In this document: one piece after another, positions 16,622 to 25,952 of the stretch
Layout of the letters: every line of letters starts with the position of its first letter
How positions within the stretch are numbered: position 1 is the stretch's first letter
Assembly (NCBI RefSeq): GCF_004119445.1
Contig: NZ_QICI01000101.1
Span: forward strand, 31,720-95,719
DNA length: 64,000 nucleotides
Source of the DNA: Chryseobacterium sp. CH21
Lineage (GTDB): Bacteria > Bacteroidota > Bacteroidia > Flavobacteriales > Weeksellaceae
Direction of reading: 5' to 3'
The notes under the pieces: model-generated
Databases searched by the model: none
The model's input: only the letters and a program-made list of their open reading frames with translations
What the model was told of the DNA's origin: nothing
Made by a program: the position numbers and the translations under genes

Positions 16622-17308
16622 ATGAATACAACTTTTGCAGATCATGTCATAGAATTCAATAAAAACCTGAGTTATACGGGAAATTTACCCGAAGGTTTTG
16701 ACGTTTTAAATCCGTATCTGGATAATCCTGAAACCATGATAGCTATGCAAAAGTTTTATCATCAATATTATGATGATACAATCCGCAGAAAATTTATCAT
16801 TGGAATCAATCCAAGCCGCCACGGAGCAGGCGTTACAGGTGTTCCGTTTACCGATACAAAAAGGCTTGAAAGTATTTGTGGAATAAAAATGAAATCTGCC
16901 CATACGCATGAAGTTTCTTCAGTTTTTATGTATGACATGATTGAAGAATATGGTGGCGCTGATCTTTTCTACAAAGATATTTATATCAATTCTCCATTTC
17001 CACTGGCTATCGTAAGAAAGACAAAAAACGGATGGCTTAATGCTAATTATTATGATGACAAAATGCTGTTCGAAGCGGTAAAGGACTTTATGATTGAATC
17101 TTTGAAGAAGCATATCAGTCTTAATATCGATATATCAGAGGTTTTTATCCTTGGTAAAAAGAATGCCGATTTTATTTCAAAATTAAATAAAGAAGCAAAA
17201 TTATTTGATACGATGACCGTCCTGGAACATCCAAGATATATTCAGCAGTATAAATCAAAAGAAAAACAACTTTACATAGACAAGTATATTCTGGCATTGA
17301 AAAAATGA
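16622..17308 (+). CDS. SMUG2-like uracil-DNA glycosylase family protein
   Basis: The 228-residue protein fits the SMUG2 branch of the uracil-DNA glycosylase superfamily: 'FIIGINPSRHGAGVTGVPFT' matches the motif 1 region (GINP) that holds the water-activating residue, and 'VLEHPRYIQQY' matches the motif 2 region (HP). Such enzymes remove uracil or related bases from DNA in base excision repair. It is the second gene of a pair with the DUF4241 gene. The family call is good; substrate specificity is inferred. Confidence 0.8.
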   Translation: MNTTFADHVIEFNKNLSYTGNLPEGFDVLNPYLDNPETMIAMQKFYHQYYDDTIRRKFIIGINPSRHGAGVTGVPFTDTKRLESICGIKMKSAHTHEVSSVFMYDMIEEYGGADLFYKDIYINSPFPLAIVRKTKNGWLNANYYDDKMLFEAVKDFMIESLKKHISLNIDISEVFILGKKNADFISKLNKEAKLFDTMTVLEHPRYIQQYKSKEKQLYIDKYILALKK

Positions 17309-17340
17309 CGAAATCCCTTCTTGGAAAGGGATTTGTCATT
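17305..17340. terminator. Hairpin after the glycosylase gene
   Basis: AATGACGAAATCCCTT and AAAGGGATTTGTCATT form a long stem overlapping the stop codon. A clear T run is missing, so termination is probable rather than certain. Confidence 0.5.
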
Positions 17341-17393
17341 CATGAATTAGAATCTTTATGGGGAATGTGGAACTTATGCGAAGTTTTATAAGA

Positions 17394-18215
17394 TTAGTTT
17401 TTAATTACCTTGGTAGATTCCGTTGCTGTTTTGATAATATAAACTCCTTTAGGAAGCTCTGAAATATTGACTTCATTATTTCCCTTCTGAGTTTGTAATG
17501 TTTTCAGAGTTTTACCGTCCAGACTGTAGATTTTAGCTTCACTTGCTTTTTCAGTAGTGATAGAAATAGGTCCGTTGGTTGGGTTAGGATAAACAGTCAG
17601 GTCTTTTTTAATGCTTTTAGACTCTGAAGTACCTAATACCAGATTGGTGTCTTTTACCCATGTGAAAGCATCAAGAGCTACATATCTGAAGGATCCTCCT
17701 ACAGTTAGTTGTAGTTCATCAATAATGATGTTAGAGTAGTTTTGACCATTTAAGTTGGTGAGATCAAGGAGTGTGTATCCGTTCGTGGTTCCTAAGCTTG
17801 TTGCGAAACCAGTGGTTTTTGTTTGGGTAAATTTGGTTACTCCGCTGAGTTTTCCGGTTACAGTCAGTGTTCCACTTACATTGAGATCCAGATTCAATGC
17901 TGAAAGATACATCCAGAATCTGTTTACCTTAAATAAATTTGAAGTAGTTTTAATACTGAATGATGGTGGAGACTGCGTGTCGTTGGAATTATCAATATAT
18001 CTGTTGTCATTTGCTGTTCCACTCCACCCGGTTCCCGGGTAATTTCCCTGAATGTCAAAAACACTTACATGTGAAATGATATTGAAAATGACACCATTAT
18101 CGGTGAAGCTGGTACTTCCGTTCGATTCCGTTTCAAATTGCTCTGTACTGGTCTGCCCGAATGAAAAAATTGAAATGAGCAGACTACAAATTGTTAAAAA
18201 AGTAGTGCTTTTCAT
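17394..18215 (-). CDS. Secreted protein with T9SS type A sorting domain
   Basis: A 273-residue protein with an N-terminal signal peptide ending near 'SIFSFGQ'. The body is beta-rich ('SFSIKTTSNLFKVNRFWMYL', 'TLTVTGKLSGVTKF'). The final 75 residues are a typical type A sorting domain: 'LTVYPNPTNGPISI', 'KIYSLDGKTLKTLQ' and 'ISELPKGVYIIK'. It should be exported to the surface by the type IX system, whose component SprA is also in this window. The function of the body is unknown. Confidence 0.85.
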   Translation of the reverse strand: MKSTTFLTICSLLISIFSFGQTSTEQFETESNGSTSFTDNGVIFNIISHVSVFDIQGNYPGTGWSGTANDNRYIDNSNDTQSPPSFSIKTTSNLFKVNRFWMYLSALNLDLNVSGTLTVTGKLSGVTKFTQTKTTGFATSLGTTNGYTLLDLTNLNGQNYSNIIIDELQLTVGGSFRYVALDAFTWVKDTNLVLGTSESKSIKKDLTVYPNPTNGPISITTEKASEAKIYSLDGKTLKTLQTQKGNNEVNISELPKGVYIIKTATESTKVIKN

Positions 18216-18251
18216 GATTTTTGTTTTAAATGTTAGGTTATTGTATGAATA

Positions 18252-18803
18252 TTAATCCCTTGGTGGATAAATCCCTTCCACACATATGATATAATTTAAG
18301 CCAAGATAAGGAGGCATATTATTCACAGGTATATTTTGCCCTACAAAGGCGATGCTTTGATTATTAATAACCGTATCAGGGTTCGCATCATTCACGAAAC
18401 TAGATACTACATTGAAATCCCTTCCCACTTGTGTTCCTGAGATAGCAATGGTTGAAGTAGCTGTAGGAGTTGATGAATTGGCATTCTTATTCGCTACTTT
18501 AAGCTGAAATCCGGCACCTACACTTGGAAGATTTGATGCTAAAAGGGTATTTTGTGTAGTACCTGCTGTTACACCCAAAGGATAAAATTGGTTGGCATTT
18601 ACATTTCCTGCTCCTATAGCCATACGCCCTTTTAAGTTGGGTAAAGCAAAAGTAGTGATACCGTCTCCACCATAAGTGGTTCCTAGAATAGAGAATAAAG
18701 CTGAATTTCTTGAAATAGCTATTAAGCTTCCGTCGCAAAACATCCAGCCTCTAGGTGCGAAATTTCCTGCAAATAATTTTACGATTCCAATGTACTCGTC
18801 CAT
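18252..18803 (-). CDS. Phage tail collar domain protein (microcystin-dependent protein family)
   Basis: A 183-residue protein that begins 'MDEYIGIVKLFAGNFAPRGW', followed by 'CDGSLIAISRNSALFSILGT' and 'TFALPNLKGRMAIG', the hallmark of tail-collar/MdpB proteins. Its end 'PPYLGLNYIICVEGIYPP' is also typical. Family members occur as free genes in many bacteria and are usually not part of a prophage; no other phage gene is near. Its upstream region has the same box as the two six-cysteine precursor genes. Function unknown. Confidence 0.88.
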   Translation of the reverse strand: MDEYIGIVKLFAGNFAPRGWMFCDGSLIAISRNSALFSILGTTYGGDGITTFALPNLKGRMAIGAGNVNANQFYPLGVTAGTTQNTLLASNLPSVGAGFQLKVANKNANSSTPTATSTIAISGTQVGRDFNVVSSFVNDANPDTVINNQSIAFVGQNIPVNNMPPYLGLNYIICVEGIYPPRD

Positions 18804-18831
18804 GATAATAAGTTTTTTTAGTTGTAAATTT

Positions 18832-18861
18832 TCTTACTCTCTTATAGGTTTTTCAGATACC
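18832..18861 (-). promoter_or_regulatory. Conserved upstream box, copy C
   Basis: Read on the - strand: GGTATCTGAAAAACC, then TATAAGAGAGTAAGA, ending 28 bases before the tail-collar start. It differs from copy B at only a few positions and has a two-base insertion. Confidence 0.6.
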
Positions 18862-19030
18862 ACCTTTTGGTTATTAATTCTTAGACCAAAGGAACAACTA
18901 ATAACGTTGGAGTACTAGAGTAGAAAATACCAAATTGAAGACTCCGTATTTCTACGTAAAGGATATCTTATGGAATGATTGTATATAATGGAAATTGTCT
19001 GTTTTAAGTTTCTCAGAAAGAGTGGTATTT

Positions 19031-19040
19031 CGTATTTTTG
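19031..19040 (+). promoter_or_regulatory. Probable -7 element of the crotonase gene
   Basis: TATTTTTG here fits the Bacteroidota -7 consensus TAnnTTTG, 23 bases before the ATG at 19063. I see no clear -33 TTTG at the right distance. Confidence 0.4.
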
Positions 19041-19062
19041 TAAGAATCCAATAAAAATAAAA

Positions 19063-19827
19063 ATGAGCGAATTTGTAGCATCAGAAATTAAAAATAATAT
19101 TGCCGAGATCACTTTCGGAACACCCAAAAGCAATTCCCTTCCAGGAGCAGTCTTAGAAAAACTGGCAGAAACAATCCTTCAGGAAGGAGCAAAAGATGAA
19201 GTGAAAGCCATTCTGGTTAAAAGTGCAGGAGAGAAAGCTTTTTGTGCAGGAGCAAGCTTTGATGAACTTTTAGCGATTGAAGAACTGGAGGCTTCCACGC
19301 AATTTTTTGGAGGTTTTGCAAAAGTTTTAAATGCAATGAGAAACTGTGGGAAAATTGTAGTGGTAAGAGTTCAGGGAAAAACAACAGGAGGTGGAGTAGG
19401 AATTGCCTGCGGAGCAGACTATTGTTTTGCAACAAAAGACTCAGCATTAGCCCTTACGGAGATCAATCTTGGGATAGGACCTTTTGTAATCGGGCCTTAT
19501 GTAGAAAGGAAAATAGGAAAATCACAATTCTCTGCAATGGCTATTGATGCAGACTTCAGATCTGCCGATTGGGCGGAGCAGCATAATATTTACCACTCCG
19601 TTTCTGAAAATATTCAGGAGATGGATGAAAAATTGGAAAAGTTTTTACAGACTTTAGCCTCAAGAAGTAGTGATGCCTTAGCATTAATTAAAAAGGTTTC
19701 ATGGGAAGGTACAGATCATTTCAATGAATTGATGCCTGCAAGAATTCATATGAGTGCAAGTCTTATCCTTGAAGATTCTGCAAAGAAAAATATTGAATCT
19801 ATTAAAGAAAGATTGAGAGTAAAGTAA
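19063..19827 (+). CDS. Enoyl-CoA hydratase/isomerase (possible PaaF)
   Basis: A crotonase-family protein of 254 residues from the ATG at 19063. The oxyanion-hole blocks are 'GEKAFCAGASFDELLAIEEL' and 'VQGKTTGGGVGIACGADYCF', followed by 'ALTEINLGIGPFVIGPYV'. The paa pathway needs a second crotonase (PaaF) for 2,3-dehydroadipyl-CoA hydration, and no other candidate is in the window, but this gene is outside the cluster. It may equally serve another CoA pathway. It has its own probable promoter. An upstream start at 18979 would add 28 residues without family likeness. Confidence 0.8.
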   Translation: MSEFVASEIKNNIAEITFGTPKSNSLPGAVLEKLAETILQEGAKDEVKAILVKSAGEKAFCAGASFDELLAIEELEASTQFFGGFAKVLNAMRNCGKIVVVRVQGKTTGGGVGIACGADYCFATKDSALALTEINLGIGPFVIGPYVERKIGKSQFSAMAIDADFRSADWAEQHNIYHSVSENIQEMDEKLEKFLQTLASRSSDALALIKKVSWEGTDHFNELMPARIHMSASLILEDSAKKNIESIKERLRVK

Positions 19828-19875
19828 TTTTCCTCTTAAGTGATGAAAGAATAGCGGTTTTTAATCCACATATAG

Positions 19876-19910
19876 ACCGGAGAAACAAGAACGTTTCTTC
19901 GGTTTTTTTA
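19876..19910 (+). terminator. Intrinsic terminator after the crotonase gene
   Basis: ACCGGAGAAAC and GTTTCTTCGGT form a stem with one mismatch and a six-base loop, followed by seven Ts. The rest of the spacer to 20195 is very AT-rich with no gene seen. Confidence 0.8.
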
Positions 19911-20195
19911 TGTCTTATAGTATTTAAATCACTTATTTCATTAGAATCATTTTGAAATTTCATGATCCTTGTTGTTGGATTGATTTATTTTGGTGTTTTT
20001 GCTTTTTATTGTGTGTTTTTGTTAATTAAAATGTCTTTTTGGCTTAAAATAAATATTAATTTAACTGTATTTAAGTTATTTTATTCTTTTTAAAAATCTA
20101 TATTAACCAAATTTTAACATATTTTTTTAATAAATATATGAATATTGGTTAAAAATTTAAATCAATTGAATTTAATTAATTGAAACGGGATTTTC

Positions 20196-20230
20196 TTTGT
20201 GTTTTTAACGGTTTTTATTACATATATTTG
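20196..20230 (+). promoter_or_regulatory. Promoter of the susCD pair
   Basis: TTTG at 20196-20199 and TATATTTG at 20223-20230 (consensus TAnnTTTG), 23 bases apart, a longer spacer than the usual 19. The expected start of transcription is about ten bases before the susC ATG, so the leader is very short. Confidence 0.55.
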
Positions 20231-20248
20231 CTGAACTACTGTTAAAAT

Positions 20249-23230
20249 ATGTTAAATATGAAAATGAAATTATTATTAAGCACAGCCGTGCTGTTCTTTG
20301 TGGGTGGACATGTAGTGGAAGCCCAAAAGACAAAACGAGACACCATACCACAGGATACTAAGATTGATGAAATCGTTGTAGTGGCCTACGGAAGCCAGAA
20401 AAGAGAAACTATGGTAGGTTCTAATACTGAAGTAAAAGCCAAACAATTTGCAGACCGACCGATTACGAGTATCGGACAGGCTTTAGATGGAGCCAGCGCC
20501 GGAGTTAAAGTAAGTACCGGTACAGGACAGCCGGGAAGTTCACCAAGTATCCAAATCCGTGGGATAGGTTCTTATGGTATTACAACAAATCCTTTATACG
20601 TTGTGGATGGTACTATTTATACAGGTTCTCTTGCTGCCATCAACCCTAATGATATCGCATCATTCAATATCCTGAAAGATGCAGCTTCCACCTCTTTGTA
20701 TGGTTCTGCTGCAGCTAACGGAGTTGTTTTGATTACTACAAAATCAGGAAGAAAAGGAGGGAAAGATATCGTAAATTTTAGCATGAGCACTGGAGCGGTG
20801 GGACGATCTATTCCTGAATATGACAGAGTAGATGTTTATCAATATTACCCACTTATCTGGGAGGCTATAAGAAACGGAAGATTTGCCTCTAATCCATCAT
20901 TAGGACTTGCGGCGGCTAATAATTATGCCTCTACAGTTTTGGTTACGGGAAATACTGCATTTGGAGCAGGAGTTCTGAAAACAAACGTATTTGATGTTGA
21001 TCCTCATCAGTTAGTGATTGATGGAGTATTAAACCCAAATGCTAAATTGAAATATACCGATTTAGACTGGCAAAAACCCTTGATGAATACAGGGTTCAGA
21101 CAGAACTATGAGTTGAATTACAGTGGAGGAAGCAATACGACAACTTATTTTTCTTCAGTAGGGTATACTAATGAAACAGGATATCTTATCAAATCAGACT
21201 TTGAAAGATTTACAGCAAGATTAAAAGTAGATTCTCAAGTAAAAAGCTGGTTGAAATTAGGAACAAGTATTAGTGGAGTAGCTTCTAACGGAAATAATTC
21301 TGTAGAAGGTGTGGATAATAATTCTGCTTATATCAATCCATACAGATGGACAAGAACAATGGGGCCTATTTACAGTCCTTATGCTCATGATCCTAATACA
21401 TTCGCTACCCTTTATGACAATGCAGGAAATGTTGTGTATGATGCAGGAAGCGCAAGAGGAGCAGATGCGGCAGCTGGAAGAAACGTAATTCAGGAAACGC
21501 TTTTAAATAAAGATCTTTCTAAGAACTATTATATCATTTCCAGAGCCTATGCTGAAATCAAAGTAGATCCTTATCTTACTTTATCTACCAACGTAGGATA
21601 TGATATCAGAAATAACAGAAGAAGTACCTACGGAAATAAAATCATTGGAGATGCAGCTCCGGGAGGTTCAGCAGAAAAATATAGCTTTACTGAGCAAACC
21701 TTCACGTGGAATCAGCTCTTAAACTACAAAAGAAAATTTGGAGATCATAATTTTGAATTCCTTTTAGGACATGAAAACTACAAATTCATGTATGAATATC
21801 TGTACGGATATAAAAAAGGACAGATTGTAGATGATAATGATGAATTGATCAACTTTGTAACGCCTGCAACGCTTACTTCCCGTACAGACAATTATAGAAA
21901 AGAAGGAGTATTTTCAAGATTAAATTATGATTATAAATCAAAATACCTGCTTTCAGGATCTATCCGTTGGGATGGCTCATCCAGGTTTGCCAAAGATGTA
22001 AGATGGGATTCATTCTGGTCTATTGGTGCTGGGTGGAGACTGAAAGGTGAAGAGTTCTTAAGCAATTCTAATCTTATCAGTGAATTAAAAATCAGGGGTT
22101 CATATGGTGAAGTAGGGAATGATAGAACAGACAGTTACTATATGTATAAAAGTACTTATACTTTAGGATATAATAATGCTCAGGAGCCTGGGATCTTATT
22201 TGGATTTTTGGCTGATCCTTCTATCACTTGGGAGGCTAATAAGCAAACCGATCTAGGGATTGATTTTGGATTTTTGAATAACAGAATTACAGGTTCCGTA
22301 GAATACTATAACAGAGTAACTGAAGATCTGATCTTCCCGGTTCCTCTTCCTGTTTCTGCAGGTGTTCCGGATAATACAATCAGTAGAAACGTGGGAACAA
22401 TGTATAATCGTGGATTCGAATTCAGCATTAATGCAGATGTTATTAAAACCCCAAACTTCACTTGGAATATCAATGCAAATGCATCAACACTCAAAAATCA
22501 GGTTACAGAACTTTCAAACGGAATAACAGAGATTATCAATGGAACGAAAAAAGTTTCCGTAGGACATTCAATATATGATTACTGGTTAAGACAATGGTAT
22601 GGGGTAGATCCCGCTGATGGTTCACCTTTATTCCTTGTTGCTGACGCATTTGCTAATACAACAGCTGCTGATATCAGAACGGTGAACGGTCAAAAAGTGA
22701 CCACCAATTTCAATAAAGCTAAATATGACTATTCAGGTACAGCAATCCCTGATTTATTCGGAAGTTTTGGAACAACAATTACATATAAGCAATGGGCATT
22801 ATCTGCCATGTTTACCTATCAGTTAGGTGGAAAAACATATGACTCCAACTATGCAGCTTTGATGTCAAGCTACTCTCAAGGAGGAGCTTTAAGTACAGAT
22901 ATTCTGGACAGATGGACAACGCCTGGTCAGATTACTGATGTTCCGGCATTGAATTCTTCAACATATACAAGTTCAAATGCAGCTTCATCAAGATGGTTGG
23001 TTAGCTCAGATTTTATTACATTTAGACAGGCTACTTTAAGCTATAGCTTCAGCCCTGAAACTTTATCTCAGCTTGGAGTGTCAGGATTTAAAATCCTTGT
23101 TTCAGGTGAGAATTTATGGAGCAAAACAGCAAGAAAAGGATTAGAACCGTCTCAGGCCTTTAACGGAACAACAACAAATAGATATACTCCGGCGAGAGTG
23201 GTAACGATAGGATTTAATGTATCATTTTAA
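20249..23230 (+). CDS. SusC/RagA-family TonB-dependent outer-membrane transporter
   Basis: A 993-residue outer-membrane transporter that forms the nutrient-import barrel for the SusD-like lid encoded next. It has a signal peptide ending 'HVVEAQ', then a plug domain with the SusC signature ('IDEIVVVAYGSQKR', 'SIQIRGIGSYGITTNPLYVV', 'DIASFNILKDAASTSLYGS'), and a TonB-dependent barrel ending in an aromatic-terminated strand ('VVTIGFNVSF'). Unlike many SusC proteins it lacks the N-terminal carboxypeptidase-like regulatory domain. ATGs at 20249, 20258 and 20264 are all possible starts. Substrate unknown; no glycosidase genes are near. Confidence 0.93.
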   Translation: MLNMKMKLLLSTAVLFFVGGHVVEAQKTKRDTIPQDTKIDEIVVVAYGSQKRETMVGSNTEVKAKQFADRPITSIGQALDGASAGVKVSTGTGQPGSSPSIQIRGIGSYGITTNPLYVVDGTIYTGSLAAINPNDIASFNILKDAASTSLYGSAAANGVVLITTKSGRKGGKDIVNFSMSTGAVGRSIPEYDRVDVYQYYPLIWEAIRNGRFASNPSLGLAAANNYASTVLVTGNTAFGAGVLKTNVFDVDPHQLVIDGVLNPNAKLKYTDLDWQKPLMNTGFRQNYELNYSGGSNTTTYFSSVGYTNETGYLIKSDFERFTARLKVDSQVKSWLKLGTSISGVASNGNNSVEGVDNNSAYINPYRWTRTMGPIYSPYAHDPNTFATLYDNAGNVVYDAGSARGADAAAGRNVIQETLLNKDLSKNYYIISRAYAEIKVDPYLTLSTNVGYDIRNNRRSTYGNKIIGDAAPGGSAEKYSFTEQTFTWNQLLNYKRKFGDHNFEFLLGHENYKFMYEYLYGYKKGQIVDDNDELINFVTPATLTSRTDNYRKEGVFSRLNYDYKSKYLLSGSIRWDGSSRFAKDVRWDSFWSIGAGWRLKGEEFLSNSNLISELKIRGSYGEVGNDRTDSYYMYKSTYTLGYNNAQEPGILFGFLADPSITWEANKQTDLGIDFGFLNNRITGSVEYYNRVTEDLIFPVPLPVSAGVPDNTISRNVGTMYNRGFEFSINADVIKTPNFTWNINANASTLKNQVTELSNGITEIINGTKKVSVGHSIYDYWLRQWYGVDPADGSPLFLVADAFANTTAADIRTVNGQKVTTNFNKAKYDYSGTAIPDLFGSFGTTITYKQWALSAMFTYQLGGKTYDSNYAALMSSYSQGGALSTDILDRWTTPGQITDVPALNSSTYTSSNAASSRWLVSSDFITFRQATLSYSFSPETLSQLGVSGFKILVSGENLWSKTARKGLEPSQAFNGTTTNRYTPARVVTIGFNVSF

Positions 23231-23241
23231 ATAATTAAGTA

Positions 23242-24744
23242 ATGAAAAATATCGCAAAACAATATATAAAATGGGCTGTTGTTCTTTCAGTCTTCACAGG
23301 AGCAGTTTCATGTCAGAGTGATTACCTTGAAGCAGATCCTACTACTGCAGCTTCTGAGGAAGCAGCTTATTCAAGTGCGGCTAACCTTATGGCCATTGTC
23401 AATGGAATGCATAGAGATATGTATTACAGACAAAGCGATCAAGGACAAAATGGTCAGGGCGGAATTATGATTATAATGGATGCTTTGGCAGATGACCTAG
23501 TTTTTCCGTCTACAGGAAATGGCTGGTATGTCTCAGCTGTAAGGTGGCAAGATCAGGTAAATGATAATGCTTCCAATGATCTTTATCCTTATCAGTTTTA
23601 TTATGCATTGATCAGAAATGCAAATCTTGTTATCGCTAACGGTCCTTCAGTTCCTGCACCTACGGCAGCTGATGCAACAACCATTAAAACAGCAATTGGT
23701 GAAGCGTATGCATTCAGAGCTTTCTGCTATTACATGTTGGTTCAGATCTATGGTAAGCGATATGTTCCGGGGACAAACAATACTCAACTTGGTGTTCCGA
23801 TCAGATTGGTGGCCAATGAAATTCCTTTGGCAAGAAATACGGTAGAAGAAGTATATACTCAGATCGGAAAAGATCTTAATGAAGCGTCAACCAGACTTAC
23901 AGGAATTACTAGAGCGACAAAATCCCATTTTAATGACAAGGTTGTTTTAGGATTAAAAGCCAGAATTGCATTGACACAAGGGAATTATGCTGCTGCAGTA
24001 ACCGCTGCTCAATCAGCCCGTGTAGGATTTGCTTTGATGGATAATACAACTTATACTGCCGGGTTTAATAATTTGGCAGGTGTAGGTGAATGGATGTGGG
24101 GTGCTACTATTATAGCAGATCAGGGAGATTCATTCTCAAACTTTGGTGCTTATATGTCCAGAAACTTTAACTCTACCAATATCCGTCAGGCTCCGAAAGC
24201 TATTAATAGTAAATTATTCCTGTCATTCCCGTCTACAGATATCAGAACGAAGAATTTTGATCCAACAGGAGCACACACCGCTCTTGCATTGCCTTCAACA
24301 TATTCTAAGTTCCCATATACAGGGCAGAAATTCCTTGCAGCAAGTCAGGCAGACAGTAGAGTAGATGTTCCTTATATGAGATCTGCGGAAATGTATCTTA
24401 TTGAAGCGGAAGCTCTGGCCAGATCAGGAGATGAGGCTGGTTCAAAAGCAGTATTCAATGTATTTGCAAAAAACAGAAACCCTTCTTATGCAGGGGCCAC
24501 TACAACAGGAGCAGCTTATATCACAGAAATTCTTAACAGCAGAAGGCTGGAGTTCTGGGGTGAAGGTTTCAGATTCTTAGATTTGAAGAGACTGAATCAA
24601 GGCTTAGATAGAACAGGAGCTAACCACTCTTCGGTAGTAACCAATAATGTAATGACAGTTGCTAATACAGACTTACGTTGGGAATTCCTTATCCCAAGAT
24701 CCGAGATCAATGCTAACCCATTGATTGTTCAGAATCCTTTATAA
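23242..24744 (+). CDS. SusD/RagB-family nutrient-binding outer-membrane lipoprotein
   Basis: The partner of the SusC-like transporter, 11 bases downstream. The 500-residue protein has a lipoprotein signal (lipobox 'FTGAVSC') and the SusD fold blocks: 'AIGEAYAFRAFCYYMLVQIYG', 'RSAEMYLIEAEALARSG' and 'EILNSRRLEFWGEGFRFLDL'. SusD-like proteins close over the SusC barrel and bind glycans or peptides. The pair stands alone without enzyme genes, so the ligand cannot be guessed. It ends with a terminator at 24770. Confidence 0.93.
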   Translation: MKNIAKQYIKWAVVLSVFTGAVSCQSDYLEADPTTAASEEAAYSSAANLMAIVNGMHRDMYYRQSDQGQNGQGGIMIIMDALADDLVFPSTGNGWYVSAVRWQDQVNDNASNDLYPYQFYYALIRNANLVIANGPSVPAPTAADATTIKTAIGEAYAFRAFCYYMLVQIYGKRYVPGTNNTQLGVPIRLVANEIPLARNTVEEVYTQIGKDLNEASTRLTGITRATKSHFNDKVVLGLKARIALTQGNYAAAVTAAQSARVGFALMDNTTYTAGFNNLAGVGEWMWGATIIADQGDSFSNFGAYMSRNFNSTNIRQAPKAINSKLFLSFPSTDIRTKNFDPTGAHTALALPSTYSKFPYTGQKFLAASQADSRVDVPYMRSAEMYLIEAEALARSGDEAGSKAVFNVFAKNRNPSYAGATTTGAAYITEILNSRRLEFWGEGFRFLDLKRLNQGLDRTGANHSSVVTNNVMTVANTDLRWEFLIPRSEINANPLIVQNPL

Positions 24745-24769
24745 CACGTACAGATTTTAATATATGCTT

Positions 24770-24801
24770 GAGAACCCGGCCATTGCTGGGTTCTCTTTTT
24801 T
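24770..24801 (+). terminator. Intrinsic terminator after susD
   Basis: GAGAACCCG and CTGGGTTCTC form a stem around a short loop, followed by a run of Ts. Confidence 0.85.
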
Positions 24802-24868
24802 ATTTCAATAGGTAAGTATGCGATGAGGTTTTCAGCAGAAAATATTTTTTAAAATTTAAAATAAAAAA

Positions 24869-24910
24869 TTGGTGGATTGAAAATAAATTATAACTTTGTA
24901 ATTCAAAGTT
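24869..24910 (+). promoter_or_regulatory. Promoter with overlapping palindromic operator, site 1
   Basis: TTG at 24869-24871 and TAACTTTG at 24891-24898 are 19 bases apart, as in Bacteroidota promoters. The -7 element is part of the 19-base palindrome AACTTTG-TAATT-CAAAGTT (24892-24910). A protein bound there would block transcription. The inner 17 bases are the exact reverse complement of those at site 2 (25953-25971). The two sites bracket a winged-helix regulator gene. Confidence 0.7.
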
Positions 24911-24916
24911 CTTTTT

Positions 24917-25534
24917 ATGGATTCAAAAAACTATCACGAAGATCTATCCCATATCCGTTCTATGATGGAACGGTCTTCCCGATTCATCTCTTTAAGTGGT
25001 TTGTCTGGAGTTGTTGCAGGGTTGACAGCAATTATTGGTGCTGTATATGTGTATTTTGTTTTTCAGAGGGAAGGAATCAGTTATTTGGATGGAGACAGAA
25101 ATATTCTGGGACCAGCTCTGGTTAAAGAACTTGTTATGATTGGATTCGTAATTTTGGTGGTTGCCATTCTTAGCGGTTACATTTTTACAGCTCATAAAAG
25201 CAAAAAGAAAGGCTTGAAGATCTGGGATGCTACTACAAAGCGACTTTTGATTACCTTTGCAGTGCCTTTAATAGCAGGAGGAATCTTTTGCCTTGCGCTT
25301 CTTTATCATCATCTTTTTGTTTTCATTGCCCCGGCTACCCTTATTTTTTACGGATTAGCTTTGGTAGCTGCAGAACGATATACATTAACAGATGTAAAAT
25401 ATTTAGGATATCTTGAAATTGTTTTAGGACTTATTTCTTTATTCTTTTTAGGATGGGGATTGCTGTTTTGGGCTATAGGTTTCGGAGTTTTGCATATTGT
25501 GTATGGATTGATCATGCATAAGAAGTATAAGTAA
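24917..25534 (+). CDS. Integral membrane protein, regulator-linked
   Basis: A 205-residue protein with about six predicted membrane segments ('VVAGLTAIIGAVYVYFVF', 'VMIGFVILVVAILSGYIF', then four more to the C-terminus). I do not recognise a named family. The gene starts seven bases after a palindromic operator and is followed by the winged-helix regulator at 25635, so it is probably co-expressed with and controlled by that regulator. Confidence 0.75.
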   Translation: MDSKNYHEDLSHIRSMMERSSRFISLSGLSGVVAGLTAIIGAVYVYFVFQREGISYLDGDRNILGPALVKELVMIGFVILVVAILSGYIFTAHKSKKKGLKIWDATTKRLLITFAVPLIAGGIFCLALLYHHLFVFIAPATLIFYGLALVAAERYTLTDVKYLGYLEIVLGLISLFFLGWGLLFWAIGFGVLHIVYGLIMHKKYK

Positions 25535-25634
25535 TAGAGGTAGGATATGATTTTGCTATTGACCAGCAGAATCAGGAGAATTAAGCATAGCTATTGCCTA
25601 TAACAATGGTTCTGAATAAATAAGATAAAGTAAA

Positions 25635-25925
25635 ATGATCAAAATAAATCAACTCAATAAAGAATTCGAAAGCCGTGTAAGACTGGGGATTATGTCCGTT
25701 CTTATGGTCAACGACTGGGTTGATTTTTCTGAAATGAAAAACCTGCTGGAAATAACCGATGGAAATCTGGCCAGTCACAGCAATGCATTAGAGAAGGCAG
25801 GATACATAGAAGTGAAAAAAGAATTTGTAGGAAAGAAGCCTAAAACCTCTTATCGTGTTACGCAGAATGGGAGACAGGCTTTTACCGAGCATTTGGATGC
25901 TCTTGAAAAATTATTGGGGCGATAG
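25635..25925 (+). CDS. Winged-helix transcriptional regulator (HTH_34 type)
   Basis: A 96-residue single-domain DNA-binding protein. 'FESRVRLGIMSVLMVND', 'VDFSEMKNLLEITDGNLASH', 'SNALEKAGYIEVKKEFVGKK' and 'KTSYRVTQNGRQAFTEHLDAL' fit the small ArsR/MarR-like winged-helix family (PF13601). Such proteins bind as dimers. Two matching palindromes lie upstream of the preceding operon (24892-24910) and upstream of the next gene (25953-25971). That fits negative autoregulation. The ligand is unknown. Confidence 0.85.
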   Translation: MIKINQLNKEFESRVRLGIMSVLMVNDWVDFSEMKNLLEITDGNLASHSNALEKAGYIEVKKEFVGKKPKTSYRVTQNGRQAFTEHLDALEKLLGR

Positions 25926-25952
25926 CGATTGTCCTATATTTTTTTGAAAATT

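Noticed and set aside
18252..18803. Prophage remnant at the tail-collar gene
   Set aside because: No other phage gene, integrase or attachment repeat is near; family members often occur alone.
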